The notes under the pieces were generated by a model. That model was not told the origin of the DNA. It searched no databases and saw only the letters and a list, made by a program, of their open reading frames with translations. Source: an uncultured Lachnospiraceae bacterium (lineage in GTDB: Bacteria > Bacillota > Clostridia > Lachnospirales > Lachnospiraceae). Taken from it: a stretch of DNA of 64,000 bases. The translations under genes were made by a program, and so were the position numbers. This document shows positions 1 to 8,268 of this stretch, piece by piece. Location of the stretch: positions 1 to 64,000 of the forward strand of contig CAMFDJ010000010.1 of assembly GCA_945949085.1 (NCBI GenBank). Reading direction: 5' to 3'. Positions within the stretch are counted from its first letter, which is position 1. Every line of letters begins with the position of its first letter.

Positions 1-106
1 CTGGGTATAACCCCTTGACACCGGACAGCGTCTCAAGGCGCCCCAGACTTTCTCTTCGTTCAAGTCACTATTGCATTTGACGCGTTGCTAATGCCCCTGA
101 AGGGGC
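1..106 (-). other. Structured non-coding tail downstream of tnpA
   Basis: Three short dyads follow each other here: GGGT-ata-ACCC at 3-13, CCTTGA/TCAAGG at 13-18 and 33-38, and GCCCC-tgaa-GGGGC at 93-106. No open frame is visible. The stretch lies just downstream of the transposase gene when read on the minus strand, so it may hold the right-end hairpin of the insertion element. The hairpin at 93-106 is the best candidate for the subterminal palindrome that IS200/IS605 transposases recognise. The element or its RNA may continue past the left edge of the window, which I cannot see. Confidence 0.4.
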
Positions 107-123
107 GTTTGTACTACTCCGAC

Positions 124-579
124 TTAACCCTTAAAAGGGTCTTCATACTCTTTTACACTTAGTTTATCCTGCATGATATCGTACTTCTCTTGATCTTGGA
201 TATATTTCTTTATTGTCGCTTCATTCAGTCCTACCGTACTGACATAATATCCTTCTGACCAGAAATGTCTATTTCCAAATTTGTACTTCAAATTTGCATG
301 CCTATCGAATATCATAAGTGCTGATTTTCCTTTTAAGTATCCCATAAAACTTGACACACTCATCTTTGGTGGAATACTTACCAACATATGAATATGATCT
401 GGCATTAAATGCCCTTCAATTATTTCTACTCCTTTGTAAGAACATAACTGTTTCAGAATATCTCTTATATCAGCTTTTAATTGATTATAAATTACTTTTC
501 GTCTATACTTGGGAGTGAATACGATGTGATACTTGCACATCCATTTTGTGTGAGCTAAATCGTTATTCTTATTTGCCAT
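124..579 (-). CDS. tnpA: IS200/IS605 family transposase TnpA
   Basis: This is a 151-residue Y1 (HUH) transposase, the usual length for IS200 TnpA. The family nicks and rejoins single-stranded DNA at hairpin ends, acting as a dimer. The metal-binding HUH motif is visible as HIHML within the segment MPDHIHMLVSIPP. The catalytic tyrosine is expected near the C-terminus, in the segment with TIKKYIQDQEKYD. The frame is open further upstream to 672, but the start at 579 fits the family N-terminus (MANKNND..HTKWMCKYHIVF) and has an AAAGGTGA ribosome site directly before it. That site is buried in a 14-bp hairpin (see 580-643), the usual way IS200 elements keep TnpA scarce. The gene looks intact. Confidence 0.95.
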   Translation of the reverse strand: MANKNNDLAHTKWMCKYHIVFTPKYRRKVIYNQLKADIRDILKQLCSYKGVEIIEGHLMPDHIHMLVSIPPKMSVSSFMGYLKGKSALMIFDRHANLKYKFGNRHFWSEGYYVSTVGLNEATIKKYIQDQEKYDIMQDKLSVKEYEDPFKG

Positions 580-643
580 AAAATCACCTTTCCTTTCTTG
601 CAATAGTGCCTGAACAACTCTATTGTAGCGGAAAGGTGATTTT
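580..643 (-). promoter_or_regulatory. RBS-sequestering leader hairpin of tnpA
   Basis: Bases 580-593 and 630-643 form a perfect 14-bp inverted repeat. An inner 6-bp stem is formed by 601-606 with 620-625. Read on the minus strand, the 3' arm contains the GGAAAGGTGA ribosome site and ends next to the ATG at 579, so the mRNA leader should fold over its own translation start. Leader hairpins that hide the ribosome site and block read-through transcription are established for Salmonella IS200. The assignment here rests on the visible pairing. Confidence 0.75.
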
Positions 644-662
644 TTTGTATAACGATTTGACT

Positions 663-681
663 CCACCCGCATAGCAGGTGG
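663..681 (-). repeat. Probable left-end subterminal hairpin of the IS200-like element
   Basis: CCACC at 663-667 pairs with GGTGG at 677-681. One mismatch follows, then two inner G-C pairs around an ATA loop. It lies about 85 bp upstream of the tnpA start, where IS200-type elements carry the left-end palindrome bound by TnpA. The strand cleaved and the exact boundary are not determinable from a single copy. Confidence 0.45.
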
Positions 682-758
682 GTTTTGGTTTCAGGCATTT
701 CCATTTTTCGGAACACGAAAAACTCCAATGCCATCAACAGGCTAAAGCCCATACACAA

Positions 759-799
759 AAAACAGGCGTATGCGATTCTTTGTTGCATACGCCTGTTTT
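759..799. terminator. Strong bidirectional hairpin terminator
   Basis: A perfect 15-bp stem (759-773 with 785-799) has a GC-rich core AGGCGTATGC and an 11-base loop. It is bounded by A-runs on one side and T-runs on the other, so it can stop transcription from either strand. It isolates the insertion element from the genes to the right. A 77-codon minus-strand frame that starts inside this stem is rejected as a gene. Confidence 0.65.
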
Positions 800-1207
800 G
801 TTGATTTCATTAGCCGCCGTTTAGTCAATAACCATTAGAGTTTGAGAATACTTCTATATGGTCATTGCCTGAATGAACGCCCCTTTTGAAATTTTCCAAT
901 GATACAATCATTAGTTCTATAACGAAACACCGCATAAAACCAGGAAAATATCAAGGGACTAATGAAACAGTAAGTCACTGTATAGGAAGTTTTTGGAAAG
1001 GAAATTATTTTATAGATTTGAGTATTCCAAGAGGAAATTTTAACCGATATTGCAGAGACCAATTTCAACGCTTAGACACGGGCTTATTATGCAAGAATCT
1101 CTTTTTCATCACGGTTCTTTGGTGCAGTCTTTTCCTCTACAAGTTTTTTGATTCTTGTGCTCTTTCCCATAAAATTCTATTTTTCGCTTGTATGCCCGCT
1201 TTGTTTC
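800..1207. other. Gene-poor stretch before the phosphodiesterase gene
   Basis: No convincing gene is seen in these 400 bases. Overlapping frames exist on both strands (for example plus 886-1227) but lack ribosome sites and family resemblance. A minus-strand frame ending near 862 could be the tail of a decayed gene, but I cannot name it. The promoter for the gene at 1218 should lie in the right-hand part. Confidence 0.4.
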
Positions 1208-1217
1208 GGAGTACACT

Positions 1218-3107
1218 ATGCATATGAAAACACTGAAACTAAGCATGCGTCTGTTAAAAAAGAATATCCGTTCCATCGCCGGCTTTGAAGTGACCTATCG
1301 GCTGATCAGTATGGCCGTTTTGTTACCGGTTTTGTCTGCGCTTTTTCAATTTTCCTTAAAGCTTGCCGGATATGAGTACTTATCTGAGGACAGACTGATT
1401 CCTTATCTGCTGACGCCATCCTCCCTCATCATCCTTTTTTTCATCATACTCACGCTTTCCGTGTTCACCATCTACGAGGTTGTCTGTATCATACCGGCCT
1501 TTCATGCCTCTTACCATGAAAAGACGATCTCCTTGACCGCAATGTACCGATACGGCTTTTATGTCATTGTAAAAAGCTGCAGGCTGCAGAACTGGTCACT
1601 TCTTTTGTTTGCCCTCTTTCTGATCCCTCTGACCAATATATCCGTCATTTCCGGGTATCTTTCCAGTAGGACCATTCCGGATTTTATCCTGTATTATATC
1701 CGCTCCAACAGGACGCTCTTTTCTATCATATGTTTCCTTTTTCTGTTTTTCCTCTTATTTGCCATTTGGAATTGTCTTTCCATGCATATTTTCTGTCTGG
1801 AAAAGGGAACGCTTCGGGAATCCTGTAAAAAAGCGCGCATTCTGGCAAAACACCATTACCTTTCCATTCTCTTTACACTGCTGCTATGGCAGATCCTTGT
1901 TCTCTTTCTTCTTGCCCTCATTGCACTGCTAAGCTTTTTTGTTGCCTTTGCCCGGATGCATTTTTTCTCTCCGGCCGATATCACGGGCGCCAATCTGTAC
2001 AATACCTTTTCCGTCATTCTCACTGTACTATTTGACGCATATATCCTCTTTAGCGTTCCGCTGTCCCTCTCTGTGCTCAGCAGTATCTATTACCGCCGGA
2101 AAACAGCACTTGACCAGCCGATTCCTGTCTATCAGAAACGGGGAACGAATCTGCTCAGGCAGATTTCCGGCAGAGTGCTTCTGTTTCTCCTTCTGCTGGC
2201 CTGTCTGTTCAATCTCTCTTATCTGGGACTGGCAAAAGAATTTGATTTTTTTTGGAACCAAAATCTGTGGGACGATACCACCATCACAGCACATCGCGGA
2301 GACAGTGCCATCATGCCGGAAAACACACTTGCCGCCTTTGCCTGTGCTATGGAAAATGGCGCAGATGTCATTGAACTGGATGTGCAACAAACAAAGGATC
2401 ACGTCATTGTAGTCCTGCATGACACAAACCTTGCGCGCCTAAGCGGCAATCACCAAAACGTCTGGGAAATGACCTATGAGGAGCTTTCACAGATTGACAT
2501 CGCTCCCGATTTTAACGAGCAGGCAGAAGGTAATCTGCTACCTGCCGATTCCCTGCATAATCTATCGCAAAGCTGTAACCTAAGTGAAAGGTCCATTTAT
2601 CACACTGTGCCTACACTCAGGCAGGTACTGCTCTTTAGCAGGGGCAAAATCGATCTGAATATTGAATTAAAATCCACATCCCATGACAAGGATCTGGAAA
2701 AAGACGTCGCATCCCTTCTGGAGGAATACGACGTCGTCGATCATTGTGTTGTTGTCTCCAGAAACCCATCGTCCCTCTCACAGCTCAAAGCCTGCAATCC
2801 GGAGATACAGACCATCTATCTGTTGCCTTTGGCTTACGGCAATTATCACGATATGTCTTATGTGGACGGCTTCAGCATCAAACACTCTTTCCTGACGCGT
2901 AAGCTCGTCAATGACATCCATGATCACGGAAAGGTCGTTTATGCATGGACTGTCAACAACCGCGAAGACATGAGCCGGATGTATGCACTTGGTGTGGATT
3001 CCATTGTGACAGATTATCCTCTGCGCGCCCGTGAGGTGCTGTATGAAAGATCCTTAAATCCTGAGCTGACTGCATGGCTTAAACAGCTCCTCCATCTCTT
3101 TCGATAG
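1218..3107 (+). CDS. Glycerophosphodiester phosphodiesterase with N-terminal membrane domain
   Basis: About 629 residues. The first 340 or so are strongly hydrophobic with several membrane segments, matching the membrane domain found on many Firmicutes GDPD proteins. The C-terminal domain is a TIM-barrel phosphodiesterase with the family signature: H359-R-G, PENT just after it, E386-L-D and H401-D. The family hydrolyses glycerophosphodiesters to sn-glycerol-3-phosphate and an alcohol; membrane-bound forms may act on lipid or teichoic-acid-derived substrates, but the substrate here is not visible. I chose ATG 1218 because GGAG sits 6 bases before it; an ATG two codons later and an upstream one at 1188 are alternatives. 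It is a single gene, convergent with the aminopeptidase that follows. Confidence 0.9.
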   Translation: MHMKTLKLSMRLLKKNIRSIAGFEVTYRLISMAVLLPVLSALFQFSLKLAGYEYLSEDRLIPYLLTPSSLIILFFIILTLSVFTIYEVVCIIPAFHASYHEKTISLTAMYRYGFYVIVKSCRLQNWSLLLFALFLIPLTNISVISGYLSSRTIPDFILYYIRSNRTLFSIICFLFLFFLLFAIWNCLSMHIFCLEKGTLRESCKKARILAKHHYLSILFTLLLWQILVLFLLALIALLSFFVAFARMHFFSPADITGANLYNTFSVILTVLFDAYILFSVPLSLSVLSSIYYRRKTALDQPIPVYQKRGTNLLRQISGRVLLFLLLLACLFNLSYLGLAKEFDFFWNQNLWDDTTITAHRGDSAIMPENTLAAFACAMENGADVIELDVQQTKDHVIVVLHDTNLARLSGNHQNVWEMTYEELSQIDIAPDFNEQAEGNLLPADSLHNLSQSCNLSERSIYHTVPTLRQVLLFSRGKIDLNIELKSTSHDKDLEKDVASLLEEYDVVDHCVVVSRNPSSLSQLKACNPEIQTIYLLPLAYGNYHDMSYVDGFSIKHSFLTRKLVNDIHDHGKVVYAWTVNNREDMSRMYALGVDSIVTDYPLRAREVLYERSLNPELTAWLKQLLHLFR

Positions 3108-3121
3108 AGCTCCGGTGATTC

Positions 3122-3153
3122 GCATGCTGTATACTCATGTAGTATTCGCATGC
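3122..3153. terminator. Possible hairpin between convergent genes
   Basis: GCATGC occurs at both ends (3122-3127, 3148-3153) around an inner ATACT/AGTAT pair (3131-3135, 3141-3145). It sits between the convergent phosphodiesterase and aminopeptidase genes, where a terminator is expected. No U-run follows on either side, so the call is weak. Confidence 0.3.
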
Positions 3154-3179
3154 CTTCGATCATGATACGCTCCCTGATA

Positions 3180-4520
3180 CTATGCGCGATAAAATGCCTC
3201 CATCAGTCTGCACATATCTGCAATATCCCGCACGCCTGCCGTCTCAAAGGCAGAGTGCATGGCAAGCTGCGGCAGCCCGACATCTGCTGCCGGCATAGAA
3301 ATATGACTTGTCGCGATATTTCCAAGTGTAGAGCCTCCTGCGATATCCGATCTGTTGTGGTAGGTCTGGAACGGGATCTCTTCCTGCAAACAAAGTCGTT
3401 TGACCCATGCTCCGGAATAACCGCTCGTCGTATATTTCTGTCCCGCATGATATTTCAGAACAATACCACCGTTTAACACCGGTCTATTGGTCGGATCTGC
3501 TTTGTCCGTGTAATTGGGATGCAGCGCATGCGCATTATCGGCGCTGAGCAGAAAGCTTTCCGCACGCATTCTCTCATACCTTTCTGCCGATACCGTCAAA
3601 TCGCCTGATAAACCACTGATGCGTGATAAAATGCTGTGCAGGAAATCAGAATCAGCTCCCTGCAGTGTCTTACTTCCCACTTCTTCGTTGTCAAAGATGC
3701 CGAGCACCGGAATCATATCCTCTGCCTTTGTCTGCAGCATGGCAGATAGTCCGCAGTATACGCACAGCAGATCGTCCAGCCTCGGTGCCCCGAGAAATTC
3801 CTCTGAAAATCCCATGATGACAGGCTTATCACACGCATAGACATACAGATCCATACCGAGAATATCCTCTTTTTGTATCCTTTGATTTGTATCCTCGGCA
3901 TTCCCCATAGCACTTTCTGCTACCCGTTCTTTGTTTGCCGCATCTGCAATATACTGCAAGAAATCCGTCTTTTCACCATCTGCACACATACCCGCAAGAG
4001 GCAAAAGGTGGAGCTGCGGATTGATCGGCTGCTCTTTGTTATCCCGCTTCATATGAATGGCAAGTGACGGGATGATGAGTACCGGCTTTTTCAGATCCAC
4101 GGGAATGCTGACGAGCTTACCTTCTCTGCCCGTGTGATCGCAGACTACAATTCTGCCTGCTATCGACAACGGTCTGTCAAACCAGCTCTCTGCAATCATT
4201 CCACCATATTTCTCCACGTTCAGTTTCAAGTAATGCTGTTCTGTCTGCATAACCGGATTTTCCTTGATCTTAAAGCAAGGTGAATCACTGTGTGCACAGA
4301 CAATGCGATATCCTTTCGCCTCCTGCTCTCCCGGTATCTGAAATGCGATCAGAGAAGAATCTCCCCGCACGACAAAATAGCGACCTCCCGCCTTAAGCTT
4401 CCAGCTTTGCGTTTCGCACAGCTCCTCGTATCCTGCCTCTGTCAGTTGTCTTTTTACCTCGCAGATTGTCTGGTAAGCGGTCACCGCTTTTTCCAAAAAG
4501 GAAATACATTGTTCTTTCAT
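3180..4520 (-). CDS. apeB: M18 family aminopeptidase (aspartyl aminopeptidase type)
   Basis: 446 residues, the normal length for M18 zinc aminopeptidases, which remove N-terminal (often acidic) residues from peptides as large cytosolic homo-oligomers. Family landmarks are present: the first metal-binding stretch VCAHSDSPCFKIK (His77, Asp79), the DNEEVGS segment, SADNAHALHPNY, and the C-terminal HISMPAADVGLPQLAMHS. It has no signal peptide. The gene ends 73 bases from the convergent phosphodiesterase. Its start lies 5 bases after the stop of the L,D-transpeptidase gene at 4526, so the two are probably co-transcribed. The symbol is that of characterised M18 homologues; substrate preference is not inferred. 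Confidence 0.92.
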   Translation of the reverse strand: MKEQCISFLEKAVTAYQTICEVKRQLTEAGYEELCETQSWKLKAGGRYFVVRGDSSLIAFQIPGEQEAKGYRIVCAHSDSPCFKIKENPVMQTEQHYLKLNVEKYGGMIAESWFDRPLSIAGRIVVCDHTGREGKLVSIPVDLKKPVLIIPSLAIHMKRDNKEQPINPQLHLLPLAGMCADGEKTDFLQYIADAANKERVAESAMGNAEDTNQRIQKEDILGMDLYVYACDKPVIMGFSEEFLGAPRLDDLLCVYCGLSAMLQTKAEDMIPVLGIFDNEEVGSKTLQGADSDFLHSILSRISGLSGDLTVSAERYERMRAESFLLSADNAHALHPNYTDKADPTNRPVLNGGIVLKYHAGQKYTTSGYSGAWVKRLCLQEEIPFQTYHNRSDIAGGSTLGNIATSHISMPAADVGLPQLAMHSAFETAGVRDIADMCRLMEAFYRA

Positions 4521-4525
4521 GATAG

Positions 4526-6199
4526 TTACCTGCCTTTTTTATGTTTCAGTTCTCCGAAGGCTTCCTCTGCAGCCGTCAGTTTCTCATAATTTGTCACGCA
4601 CTCGCGCACATCGCTGCTGCTCTCCTGATAGAGTTGTCTGGCTCTTGCAATTTTCTTGTCGCTCTCTTTTGTGACCTCTCCAATCTTTTCAATGGCATCG
4701 ATCACAGCCTGCGCTTTTTCGTAGTTTGTCTGCTCCGTTGTCTCTTCTCTTTCCGTTCCGCTTGCATGATAGCAAATAACCGCTGTTCCCTTGGATACAT
4801 ACCGGTAAATATCCTTTGCTACCCTATAAGGCAGATTGATACATCCATGCGAGCCTCTTTTCAGATAAAGATTTCCGCCAAATGCGTCCCGCCAGATGGC
4901 ATCGTGCAATCCAATGTTGCCGTTAAACGGCATCCAGAAGGAAACCGGGGTCTCATAGTCTTCTCCCACCAGCATGGCATCCTGCTCCTTGTAGGTAATG
5001 CCATATATGCCCTCCGGTGTCTCAAAGTTTCTCGCCGCATTGCCGGAAACGAAATCGGATTCCAGCACTTTTACGCCATCCACATACAAAAACAAGTGCT
5101 GCGCTGTCAGATTGATCTCCACATAAGTATCACCGTAATCCCTGCTGCCGTAAGCTGCTGCCGTCTGATAATATACCGGCGTGCGCTCTCCGCTTTCTCC
5201 TCTTTCCAGCATCTCATACAGCTCCTGCTGTTCCTTGCTGTAGTTCATCCACCAGCCATAATCTCCGCCGGAGACCGTCACCGTTTTCCCATAGCTGGTC
5301 GTAAAGCTTCTGTCCCGGAAAATAGAGTCGTATTTTTTTCTCAGCGAAACAACAAACTCATCTACCGCCTCACGGCTTAAGCTAACCTGAAAGGTATCTT
5401 CGTCCACAACCAGCCACGTATCGATGAGACTACCGTCAATCCGCTCCGTCGTATCACCGAATCTGTAAGTGATCACCGTATCCGTATACTTTTTCAGCTG
5501 TGGCAAGAGTGCCACGAGTCTCTCGTCGTCGCGATAGACCGTCGGCTTTTCATACAGCCCCAGTGCCTCCGGGTCGATCTCCGTCACCAGCCCGTCCACA
5601 GCCTCCTTGATCGCCTGCCTTGTCTGCGCCTCCTTCAGCTGATTTCCCTGATCTTCAGGCACGATCTGATACCCCGTCTCCGGTATGTACGCAGTCAGTG
5701 TCGCGTCTGTCGGTGGCTGCCAAAATGACTCATCAAACCCCTGCAGCCCATCTATGGCTCTGCCTAGCGCCTCATCGACATATCGGTAAAGCTGCCCGAT
5801 CTGATACTGCTGCTCTTTTTTCGCAAGGGTTCTGAACATCGCCTTGAAAATATTCTGCTGTTGCAGGATCCCGCTGACCTCTTCCATATTGCCGACTGTT
5901 ATGCCAATCTGATCCCCTGTTATGACTTCGGTAATATATCCGCCCGTCTTCGTGCGCTCCCTGACCTTCAGCTCATATTCCCGCATCCTGCTCTCAAGAC
6001 CGTCCACATCCAGATCGGATACGTCAATCCCGTTAATAAAGGTGCCTTTGATGAAGTGCTTTTTATAATAACTGTTTCCCACGCAAAACAAAATCACAAT
6101 ACAACCCAGCATGACTGACAGGCAGATGCGCAGAAGCAACTGATACTGTCTTCTCTTTTTATTCATCCGTTTTTTTCTTTTCTTTGTAGCCTGTGTCAT
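4526..6199 (-). CDS. L,D-transpeptidase (YkuD domain) with membrane anchor
   Basis: 557 residues. A basic N-terminus (KKRKKRMNKKRRQ) and one hydrophobic helix (about residues 25-45) anchor it with the catalytic part outside. A long middle region resembles the peptidoglycan-binding/substrate domain found in many Clostridia enzymes. The C-terminal YkuD domain has the signature SHGCINL with His451 and catalytic Cys453. The family makes 3-3 cross-links in peptidoglycan or attaches proteins to it. The last 80 residues are a charged, partly helical tail. The frame could begin at a GTG at 6217, but ATG 6199 has AAGGGA about 9 bases upstream and gives a better N-terminus. Probably forms an operon with the M18 aminopeptidase just downstream. 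Confidence 0.92.
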   Translation of the reverse strand: MTQATKKRKKRMNKKRRQYQLLLRICLSVMLGCIVILFCVGNSYYKKHFIKGTFINGIDVSDLDVDGLESRMREYELKVRERTKTGGYITEVITGDQIGITVGNMEEVSGILQQQNIFKAMFRTLAKKEQQYQIGQLYRYVDEALGRAIDGLQGFDESFWQPPTDATLTAYIPETGYQIVPEDQGNQLKEAQTRQAIKEAVDGLVTEIDPEALGLYEKPTVYRDDERLVALLPQLKKYTDTVITYRFGDTTERIDGSLIDTWLVVDEDTFQVSLSREAVDEFVVSLRKKYDSIFRDRSFTTSYGKTVTVSGGDYGWWMNYSKEQQELYEMLERGESGERTPVYYQTAAAYGSRDYGDTYVEINLTAQHLFLYVDGVKVLESDFVSGNAARNFETPEGIYGITYKEQDAMLVGEDYETPVSFWMPFNGNIGLHDAIWRDAFGGNLYLKRGSHGCINLPYRVAKDIYRYVSKGTAVICYHASGTEREETTEQTNYEKAQAVIDAIEKIGEVTKESDKKIARARQLYQESSSDVRECVTNYEKLTAAEEAFGELKHKKGR

Positions 6200-6432
6200 G
6201 ATACATGTTCCCTTCACAAAACGCTGACTGCTTTTCCAGTACTCTGTTCCCCTTTAGTATAGCAAAAACGAACCGGATTTGCATGATAATTTACACTTTC
6301 TTTTCTGCCGATTACTTCCTTTTTCTTCCACATCTGACAGCATCTTCCCTGCTTTGCGGTAACTTCACATTTTCTTCTTTCTCTTTCTTGTCCTCTCTTT
6401 TTGCATTGCAATTGCAGGCACCAGAGGATAAA

Positions 6433-6579
6433 ATGTATGATGTCCGGATCATGGCATTCGGACGAGCAGTTGCACATATTCCATCCTTTGTGATAGATGA
6501 TTGCGAAATAATCCAGGCTATGTCTCAGAAGGTACAGGTTTTACAAATCTACGATATAGAGATGTTTCGCAAATACTGA
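6433..6579 (+). CDS. Possible 48-residue small protein upstream of rsmF
   Basis: An ATG at 6433 has a good AGAGGA ribosome site 4 bases before it and opens a 48-codon frame (begins MYDVRIMAFGRAVAHIP, ends EMFRKY) ending 31 bases before the methyltransferase gene. I recognise no family. The peptide has no signal or membrane segment. It might be a real small protein, a leader peptide, or chance; only conservation would decide. Confidence 0.25.
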   Translation: MYDVRIMAFGRAVAHIPSFVIDDCEIIQAMSQKVQVLQIYDIEMFRKY

Positions 6580-6599
6580 TAAGATTTTTAATTGCGAAA
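6565..6599 (+). promoter_or_regulatory. Inverted repeat covering the rsmF ribosome site
   Basis: TTTCGCAA at 6565-6572 and TTGCGAAA at 6592-6599 are perfect 8-base complements separated by 19 bases. The right arm includes the GAAAGGA ribosome site of the gene at 6611, and the left arm is at the end of the possible small frame. Such pairing could lower translation of the methyltransferase unless the small frame is translated. This is inference from geometry only. Confidence 0.3.
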
Positions 6600-6610
6600 G
6601 GACGACTCTC

Positions 6611-8197
6611 ATGAAAAGTTCACTTCCTGAAAAATATACTATGCGCATGCAAAGAATGCTTGGCGATGCATTTTTTGCATTTCTCGAATCCTACGAAAAG
6701 TCCAGACACCAGGCACTTCGGCTCAATCCGCTAAAACTGGATGCGGATACCATCAAAGGTTTACATACAAATACAGACACATCCCTGCATGCAACAGGGG
6801 AGCTCGCCGCGCTAAGGCCTGTTCCATGGTGCATCACCGGCTTTTATTATCCGGATACGCTGCGTCCCGGAAAACATCCCTTCCACGAGGCAGGTGCCTA
6901 TTATATTCAGGAACCCAGTGCCATGGCTCCGGCTACCTTTCTGGATGCACAGCCCGGACAGTTCGTTCTGGATCTTTGCGCCGCCCCCGGCGGGAAAAGC
7001 ACACAGATTGCGGCCGCCATGCAAAATCAGGGACTTCTTGTCAGCAATGAGATCCATCCGGCAAGAGCAAAAATTCTGTCTGAGAATATCGAGCGCATGG
7101 GGATTGCCAATGCAATTGTCACAAACGAATCTCCCGCTTCTCTGGCTGCGCTGTTCCCCGCTTATTTTGACCGTATCATGGTAGATGCGCCCTGCTCCGG
7201 CGAGGGAATGTTCCGCAAAAACGAACTGGCATGCAGCGAGTGGAGCGAAGAAAATGTCCGGATGTGTGCCCACAGGCAGGACGAGATTCTTGGCTATGCC
7301 GATCAGATGCTAAAGCCCGGCGGCAGGATTGTCTATTCCACCTGTACCTTTGCACCGATGGAAAACGAAGGCACGATCGGGCGTTTCTTATCCGCCCATC
7401 CCCAGTACCGGTTGCTTGCTGCTCCAATCTGCGGCGGGTTGTCACATGGCTTTACGGATGACGGCAGTCTCTGCGATTGCGAAGCCTTCCGGGATACCGA
7501 ATTCGCTGCTTACGTGGCAGAGCATGTCATTAGGCTTTGGCCGCACAAAGTAGACGGAGAAGGCCATTTTGTCGCCATTTTACAGAAGGGCGATCCCGCC
7601 CCGCAGCCACTTCCCTCCTTGTCTCGTTTCGGAAAGCTGTCAGGCATCCCGGTCATTGACGGCGTCCTGCAGAGGAAGGAAGCCTCCTCCGGTCCGAAAA
7701 AAGGGAAACGGGATGGCGCAAAATATGACAAAAAATCAAGCAAAACAAAGGCAGCAGGATCTGTCGACCTCACTGCCTTGCAATCATTTATGAAAAATTA
7801 TGTAAACTTAAAGTGGAACGGGATCCTCACATCCTTCGGCGACCAGCTCTATCTGCTCCCCGCATATGCGCCCTCTCTGACAGGTTTAAAGGTCTTACGC
7901 CCCGGACTGCATCTCGGCTGTCTGCAAAAGGATCGTTTTGAACCATCTCACGCGCTGGCCCTTTTTCTGAAGCCGGAGCAGGCTCGATACAGCTGTGATT
8001 TATCCTCCGCCAAGGCCTGTGATCTCATGACCGCATGCCGTTTCATTGAGGGACAGACCTTTCCCTATGAAGGCGAGAAGGGCTGGTATCTCATTTCCTT
8101 AGATGGCATTTCCCTCGGGTGGGGCAGACTTGCGGGAGGCATCATGAAAAATCATTACCCAAAAGGGCTACGAAAGACAATTGTTCTGCCGGAATAG
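6611..8197 (+). CDS. rsmF: rRNA cytosine-C5 methyltransferase, RsmF/NSUN type
   Basis: 528 residues. The N-terminal two thirds is a SAM-dependent methyltransferase of the NOL1/NOP2/sun family, with SAM motif DLCAAPGGKST (about residue 121), motif IV DAPCSGEGMFRKN (about 192) and motif VI STCTF with the catalytic cysteine (about 243). The C-terminal 170 residues match the RsmF-type RNA-binding extension (a PUA-like fold) found in Gram-positive forms. The enzyme puts a methyl group on C5 of cytosine in ribosomal RNA; the exact position cannot be read. A charged lysine-rich linker (KKGKRDGAKYDKKSSKTK) joins the two parts. The start has GAAAGGA 8 bases upstream. It ends at a terminator shared with the convergent YbaK gene. 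Confidence 0.93.
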   Translation: MKSSLPEKYTMRMQRMLGDAFFAFLESYEKSRHQALRLNPLKLDADTIKGLHTNTDTSLHATGELAALRPVPWCITGFYYPDTLRPGKHPFHEAGAYYIQEPSAMAPATFLDAQPGQFVLDLCAAPGGKSTQIAAAMQNQGLLVSNEIHPARAKILSENIERMGIANAIVTNESPASLAALFPAYFDRIMVDAPCSGEGMFRKNELACSEWSEENVRMCAHRQDEILGYADQMLKPGGRIVYSTCTFAPMENEGTIGRFLSAHPQYRLLAAPICGGLSHGFTDDGSLCDCEAFRDTEFAAYVAEHVIRLWPHKVDGEGHFVAILQKGDPAPQPLPSLSRFGKLSGIPVIDGVLQRKEASSGPKKGKRDGAKYDKKSSKTKAAGSVDLTALQSFMKNYVNLKWNGILTSFGDQLYLLPAYAPSLTGLKVLRPGLHLGCLQKDRFEPSHALALFLKPEQARYSCDLSSAKACDLMTACRFIEGQTFPYEGEKGWYLISLDGISLGWGRLAGGIMKNHYPKGLRKTIVLPE

Positions 8198-8220
8198 GGA
8201 ATAGAGAATAGAAAAAAAGG

Positions 8221-8254
8221 ATGGGATGTCCGGCAAACCAATCCGACATCCCAT
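8221..8254. terminator. Terminator between rsmF and the YbaK gene
   Basis: ATGGGATGTC at 8221-8230 pairs perfectly with GACATCCCAT at 8245-8254. A run of A precedes the stem and TTTT follows it, so it can serve both convergent genes. Confidence 0.75.
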
Positions 8255-8268
8255 TTTGTTCACTCATT

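Larger units (their letters stand above)
80..700 (-). mobile_element. IS200/IS605-family insertion sequence (approximate limits)
   Basis: A single Y1-type tnpA is flanked by one subterminal hairpin on each side (93-106 and 663-681), the layout of IS200-like elements. These move as single-stranded DNA and make no target duplication, so exact ends cannot be read from one copy. No tnpB is present inside the window, but one lying left of base 1 cannot be excluded. The limits given are estimates. Confidence 0.5.

Noticed and set aside
555..788. Minus-strand frame beginning with a hydrophobic segment
   Set aside because: Its start codon lies inside the strong terminator stem at 759-799, there is no ribosome site, and it runs into the tnpA leader and start.
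886..1227. Plus-strand 113-codon frame before the phosphodiesterase gene
   Set aside because: It has no ribosome site and no family resemblance, and it overlaps the better supported start at 1218 in another frame.
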